9,810 bases of DNA from positions 1 through 9,810 of the forward strand of contig JAXHVL010000028.1 in assembly GCA_034189225.1 (NCBI GenBank), in the 5' to 3' direction. Below are positions 6,871 to 9,810 of the stretch, one piece after another. Source of the stretch: JAXHTY01 sp034189225 (GTDB lineage: Bacteria; Desulfobacterota; Desulfobacteria; Desulfobacterales; Desulfosudaceae). Made by a program: the position numbers and the translations under genes. The notes under the pieces are model-generated. The model did no database searches, was not told where the DNA came from, and saw only the letters and a program-made list of their open reading frames with translations. Positions within the stretch are counted from its first letter, which is position 1. Every line of letters begins with the position of its first letter.

Positions 6871-7641
6871 TTACTCCTGCTCAGCCTTGCCATTGCCCGC
6901 ATTTGCGCCGAGATACACCTTGAGCTTGTCAGCCATCAGCCGGGGATGTTCACCTTCCCGGATGGAGATCACCCCTTCGGACAGAAGTTTCATGTTGGTT
7001 ATCTCTTCCTCGCTCCTCAGCTTCAGCTTGTCCGACATGGGGTTGAAGAGAAGATTGGCGGCCAGCGCCCCATAGAAGGTGGTTATCATGGCAACGGCCA
7101 TTTTCGGACCGATGGTGGAGGGATCGTCCAGGCTCGCCAGCATCTGAATCAACCCGATCAGGGTGCCCACCATGCCGAAAGCGGGGGAATAGGTGCCCAT
7201 GGTACCAAAAATTCCCCACCCGATTTTATGCTTCCGTTTTACCACCTGAATCTGCTTCTGCATGATCTGGATGATATCTTTTGTGGCGACACCGTCGATG
7301 ACCATCTGCATGGCGGCCGCAAAAAACGGATCCCGGATACTGGCAATGTCCTTTTCAATGGAAAGGATGCCCCCCTTCCGGGCTTTATTGGATATCTTCA
7401 CCAGCTCTTCCACCAGCTCTTCCGGCGGTTCGATTTTAAACACGAAAACCTTCGCGGCCAGCCCCATGACCATAAGAAACTCCCGCAGGGGATAGGCGAT
7501 CAGTGTGGCGGCGATGGTGCCGCCGCCCACTATCATCATGGACGGAACATTGACAAAGGTGCCCAGGCCGCTGCCCATCATGATGGTACCGAGAACCGCC
7601 GCAATGCCGGAAACAATACCTAGTATGGTGGCGATATCCAT
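6871..7641 (-). CDS. motA: Flagellar motor stator protein MotA (sodium-type, PomA-like)
   Basis: The four-helix ion-channel subunit of the flagellar stator; with MotB it turns ion flow into torque on FliG. It is 256 aa, close to PomA. The start at 7641 (MDIATILGIVSG) has AAGGG 11 nt upstream; an ATG nine codons earlier precedes that signal. Helices lie at about 2-22, 32-50, 150-170 and 180-200. The cytoplasmic loop carries the paired charges Arg88 and Glu96, equivalent to the FliG-contacting R90/E98 of E. coli. Helices 3 and 4 contain PAFGMVGTLIGL and MAVAMITTFYGALAAN, where Thr160, Thr187 and Thr188 match the positions PomA uses for sodium. It is followed 7 nt later by motB and preceded by the HD-GYP gene, 59 nt away. 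Confidence 0.95.
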   Translation of the reverse strand: MDIATILGIVSGIAAVLGTIMMGSGLGTFVNVPSMMIVGGGTIAATLIAYPLREFLMVMGLAAKVFVFKIEPPEELVEELVKISNKARKGGILSIEKDIASIRDPFFAAAMQMVIDGVATKDIIQIMQKQIQVVKRKHKIGWGIFGTMGTYSPAFGMVGTLIGLIQMLASLDDPSTIGPKMAVAMITTFYGALAANLLFNPMSDKLKLRSEEEITNMKLLSEGVISIREGEHPRLMADKLKVYLGANAGNGKAEQE

Positions 7642-7685
7642 TCTTTTAAATCCCTTATACAAAAACACCGCGGCGGGGTTGGAAG

Positions 7686-7706
7686 CTTTTCACGAAGCCG
7701 TCAATT
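7686..7706 (-). repeat. Repeat-end copy overlapping the HD-GYP stop codon
   Basis: Read on the minus strand, AATTGACGGCTTCGTGAAAAG starts within the last codons of the REC-HD-GYP gene and gives its TGA. Positions 7692-7706 are identical to 4636-4650, at the end of the MCP gene, and the first bases match the outer end of the palindrome at 1-123. The element interior is missing; the motA leader begins at once. Confidence 0.6.
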
Positions 7707-9050
7707 CTTAACAAACACGGTGCCCCTCATGGGTTCCTTTTCCCGGTACCGCTCGACCTGCGCGATGTGTTTTTCTGTGATCACGGTCCCGGCCGGCAGC
7801 AGCTTGGCCCCGTTCAGGGTGAACAGCCCCGAAGCCAGCACCATCCCCGGTTCAATATCGTCCACCCGCACCTCTTGTGTGTTGAACACATCGTCGGTGG
7901 TATGTTCCAGCGCATAGGCATGAAGGTTGTGCACCACATGGGGATCAAACCGGAAGCCGATCTCCTCTTCCATTCCTTCCAGAACCTGCTCGGTGGTGAG
8001 GTTTTCCCTGCGGAACACCAGGTTTTCAAACACATTGGCCGCTGCGATGATACGGGCGCCCAGGGGTATGGCATCGCCCTGCAGACCGTCGGGGCCCCCT
8101 GTGCCGTCCGTGTTTTCATGAAAATGCTTTATGATTTCAGCGACGTCTCTAAAACCCGAAAACTTATCAAGCAGGGCGGCCCCTTTCAGGGGGTGATGCA
8201 GCATCTCGGTTTTTTCCTTCGGGGTGAGAGCGCCGGGGGCCTTATCCAGAATTTCGTCGGGAAAGGACAGTTTGCCGATTTCATGAAGCAGCGCGGCAAT
8301 TTTAACGGTCCGGACTTCCGGCCTGGACATTTCCAGTTTCCTGGCAACGAACACGGCGATATCGGCCACCCGCCGTGAGTGTCCCACATGATACCGTCGC
8401 TTGGATTCAACTGCTGAGGATAGGATGGAAATGAGACTGTAAAAATCCTCTTTCTGTTTTTTAATTAATGCTTCAAGATCCTTATTGGCCTTTTCCCGCT
8501 GCTCGGCCATCAGCGAGGCCTGTTTCATGGAATGTTCCAGCATCCGCTTTTCATCGGCCAGTTCGCTGTTTTTGGATTCCAGGGCCTTCTTGTAATCTTT
8601 GAGCTTTCGCAGGGCCTTTTCCAGCTTTCTGTTGGTCCCTATCAGATCATCCTGAAGCTTTTTCATCCGGGCGAATGCCTTGACCTTTGCCAGCAGCGCC
8701 TCCCGCTCGACAGGCTTGTACAGAATATCGTCGGCGCCCAGGTCGATGCCTTTCGTGGTGTCGGTTAACGCCGACTCGGCGGCATATACCAGCAAAAACT
8801 TGCAGCTCGTCAGATGGGTTTCAGTTTTAATGGTATCGCAGAAGTCAACACCATTTATGTCAGGCAGATCGACCTCGCAGATAATGATGTCCGGCCAGAC
8901 CTTACGGGCCGTCTCAATCCCTTCTTCCCCTGTGCCGGCCGTGTGAACGCCATAGCCGAACGCCGCCAGGTGGTCGGCATATGCCTGAAGGGTCTCGGGG
9001 TCCCGGTCTACGCATAACACACTGATGCCAGTGGACGATAAAATCTCCAT
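7701..9050 (-). CDS. Response regulator: degenerate REC, coiled coil, degenerate HD-GYP
   Basis: A cytoplasmic protein of 449 aa. The N-terminal receiver fold (about 8-128) keeps Asp15 and Lys112. It has Glu59 where the phosphorylated Asp is expected (IICEVDLPDING), Arg16 in the acidic pocket, and Tyr89-Ala where Thr/Ser-Ala is usual. A charged coiled coil follows (about 130-205). The HD-GYP domain (about 208-385) is recognisable by HVGHSRRVA, ALLHEIGKLSFPDEIL, HHPLKGAALL, HFHENTDGTGGPDGL and IPLGARIIAAANVFENL. The HD dyad is HE (256-257), GYP is GGP (318-320) and the AD metal Asp is Asn339. HD-GYP proteins normally hydrolyse cyclic di-GMP; this one may be weak, altered or a non-catalytic binder. 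A C-terminal PGMVLASGLF...LLPAGTVIT module (about 395-430) is common after such domains. It is the first gene before motA, motB and the MCP. The start at 9050 has GAGG 10 nt upstream. Confidence 0.9.
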   Translation of the reverse strand: MEILSSTGISVLCVDRDPETLQAYADHLAAFGYGVHTAGTGEEGIETARKVWPDIIICEVDLPDINGVDFCDTIKTETHLTSCKFLLVYAAESALTDTTKGIDLGADDILYKPVEREALLAKVKAFARMKKLQDDLIGTNRKLEKALRKLKDYKKALESKNSELADEKRMLEHSMKQASLMAEQREKANKDLEALIKKQKEDFYSLISILSSAVESKRRYHVGHSRRVADIAVFVARKLEMSRPEVRTVKIAALLHEIGKLSFPDEILDKAPGALTPKEKTEMLHHPLKGAALLDKFSGFRDVAEIIKHFHENTDGTGGPDGLQGDAIPLGARIIAAANVFENLVFRRENLTTEQVLEGMEEEIGFRFDPHVVHNLHAYALEHTTDDVFNTQEVRVDDIEPGMVLASGLFTLNGAKLLPAGTVITEKHIAQVERYREKEPMRGTVFVKN

Positions 9051-9065
9051 GGCCTCGATACCTCG

Positions 9066-9095
9066 AAAAAAAACATCCGACCCCAGAGGGGGCGG
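9066..9095 (-). promoter_or_regulatory. Hairpin plus T8 in the leader of the HD-GYP/mot operon (possible attenuator)
   Basis: On the minus strand, CCG-C-CCCC-TCT-GGGG-T-CGG forms a stem of seven pairs with one C/T mismatch (9095-9077). After ATG it is followed by eight T (9073-9066). This is the layout of an intrinsic terminator, placed 15 nt before the HD-GYP start codon and just upstream of its GAGG. No gene lies upstream that would need termination, so conditional termination of the operon leader is a reasonable inference. I saw no known riboswitch fold. Confidence 0.4.
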
Positions 9096-9104
9096 CTTTG
9101 GTTA

Positions 9105-9117
9105 ACCCTATAAGGGT
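9105..9117. promoter_or_regulatory. Small palindrome upstream of the HD-GYP gene
   Basis: ACCCT-ATA-AGGGT is a 13-nt palindrome 54 nt upstream of the start codon, within the likely promoter region. It also contains the TATAGG (minus strand) that would be the best -10 candidate, although no good -35 partner is seen. It could be an operator or chance. Confidence 0.2.
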
Positions 9118-9660
9118 ATTGTTTACAGTCTGAACTCACCCTTCGTGTCATGTCAATCGTCATATGTCACTAAAATCCTGATGGTCCGGTCAGCGGACCG
9201 CTACAAATACATCCTCAGACCACCATCGTCAAGTGAAGCGGAAGCCTTCAGGCTTCAAGGTTCCATGTGGCATAAATAACACTTCTCTGTTGACATGACA
9301 TTCGTGTCCTTCGTGAACTTCGTGGTTCAATTGCCTGGAGTTGATTACCACGAAGGGCACGAAGATAAATGCATCGCATTGATGCCCCGGAACACTCCGG
9401 TATCTGTTTTGATCATTGGAACATTTGGTATTCGGATTTGCTTCGAATTTCGAATTTCGTGCTTTGGTTCTTACCGGCATAACCTTTAATCACTGACCAG
9501 GCCCAGCCCCGGCCCCGGGAACCGGGTTTTGCAGGATGGAATTAAAACAGATGTTTTTCCTTCACGGGATTAGTGATAGAATGATTTACAATGGAACATG
9601 GTTTTGATGGCCTTGTAAATTTATAGTATTATACCAAAAATCGACGGTTTATTCAAGCAT
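9118..9660. other. Gene-free intergenic stretch with repeat debris
   Basis: No reading frame here is credible. The stretch holds a 6-bp hairpin GAAGCC-TTCA-GGCTTC (9241-9256) and the inverted 9-nt repeats at 9301-9364. AT-rich short direct repeats of the type TTCGAATTTCGAATTTCG lie around 9440-9460, and a GC-rich stem CCCGG/CCGGG (9508-9512 with 9522-9526) followed by TTTT lies at 9527-9530. The region 9535-9660 is AT-rich and featureless to me, with no convincing promoter. Confidence 0.6.
9301..9364. repeat. Inverted pair of 9-nt-period ACCACGAAG repeats
   Basis: TTCGTGTCCTTCGTGAACTTCGTGGT (9301-9326 in full) faces ACCACGAAGGGCACGAAG (9347-9364) across a 20-nt spacer, so the segment can fold into a hairpin. 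Each arm is itself a tandem of 9-nt units. Related units occur at 4351-4369 and 4440-4474. Reading frames crossing it give a repetitive peptide (HEVHEGHE) and are not genes. Confidence 0.65.
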
Positions 9661-9661
9661 G

Positions 9662-9688
9662 CTTTTCTTTGCTCGCCCAAAGAAGATA
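9662..9688. repeat. 15-nt dispersed repeat, copy 2, with pairing arm
   Basis: CTTTTCTTTGCTCGC (9662-9676) is identical to 4251-4265. Here it is followed by CCAAAGAAGAT, allowing a short hairpin (TCTTT with AAAGA). Confidence 0.5.
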
Positions 9689-9691
9689 GTC

Positions 9692-9766
9692 CCGTAAAAA
9701 GTCGGATTTGGGACGGCAAAGTAAAAAGTTCAAGATGCGGCGTGTCTATCTCACTCTCGAGGAATG
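9692..9766 (+). repeat. Second copy of the palindromic element family (left half)
   Basis: CCGTAAAAAGTC (about 9692-9702) resembles the element end. GACGGC (9712-9717) then opens a new copy whose 9715-9734 is identical to window positions 1-20. TCTCGAGGAATG (9755-9766) equals 38-49. Beyond 9766 the sequence diverges into a different hairpin instead of completing the palindrome, so this copy is truncated or composite. Confidence 0.65.
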
Positions 9767-9774
9767 ATCTGTAG

Positions 9775-9795
9775 GGGCGAACCTTGTGTTCGCCC
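9775..9795. repeat. GGGCGAAC/GTTCGCCC hairpin repeat
   Basis: GGGCGAAC (9775-9782) and GTTCGCCC (9788-9795) form a perfect 8-bp stem with a 5-nt loop. GGGCGAAT at 9803-9810 starts what may be a further unit cut by the window end. I recognise the TAGGGGCGAACCTTGTGTTCGCCC pattern as a widespread non-coding repeat. Confidence 0.6.
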
Positions 9796-9810
9796 GATCA
9801 GAGGGCGAAT

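Noticed and set aside
6784..7623. 279-codon open frame on the plus strand opposite motA
   Set aside because: It is fully antisense to a conserved motA and its composition (His/Gly-rich) is that of a shadow frame.
4301..9364. CRISPR array suggested by the short spaced repeats
   Set aside because: The repeats are few, imperfect, of 9-nt period or inverted, and lack regular unique spacers or cas genes.
9229..9480. 83-codon minus-strand frame in the right intergenic region
   Set aside because: Its middle (HEVHEGHE) is translated from the 9-nt inverted repeat, so it is not a gene.

Overview
The window reads as chromosomal DNA of a moderately GC-rich Gram-negative bacterium. I infer a sulfate-reducing Desulfobacterota, probably Desulfobacterales-like. 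The grounds are the dnaX-ybaB-recR order after a tRNA-Ser, the PomA/PomB-type stator sequences, and dispersed non-coding repeats of a style I associate with that group (ends reading GACGGCTTCGTAAAAAGTCC, 9-nt ACCACGAAG-type repeats, TAGGGGCGAAC hairpins). No 16S or other strong marker is present, so the assignment is tentative.

Left part, plus strand: a long imperfect palindrome (1-123) abuts tRNA-Ser(GGA) (132-222). It is followed by a tight run of housekeeping genes: dnaX (clamp-loader tau subunit), ybaB/ebfC (nucleoid-associated protein), recR (recombination mediator), a small YkgJ-type cysteine-cluster protein and murI (glutamate racemase). The ybaB/recR and ykgJ/murI junctions are ATGA overlaps, and ykgJ starts inside the end of recR, so translational coupling is likely. 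A hairpin with a T-rich tail follows murI.

Middle (4219-4644): about 425 bp without an intact gene. It is filled with repeat debris: an inverted repeat, a 9-nt tandem repeat, a perfect 11-bp hairpin, and the 5' stump of what looks like a four-helix-bundle (S23-type) gene cut off at a repeat end.

Right part, minus strand: a convergent four-gene motility/signalling group, read from right to left. It holds a REC-coiled coil-HD-GYP protein, motA, motB and a membrane-bound methyl-accepting chemotaxis protein with no visible periplasmic sensor domain. MotA and MotB are of the sodium-type (PomA/PomB-like) stator class. The REC-HD-GYP protein is the most unusual gene: its phosphoacceptor Asp is Glu, one acidic-pocket residue is Arg, the HD dyad is HE, GYP is GGP, and the usual late metal Asp is Asn. 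A hairpin followed by T8 lies in its leader and may be an attenuator. The stop codons of both the HD-GYP gene and the MCP gene lie inside copies of the same 15-nt repeat end.

Right end (9051-9810): no credible gene. It holds the leader, further repeats, and a second copy of the element that opens the window. I see no CRISPR array, insertion sequence, prophage or obvious defence system.
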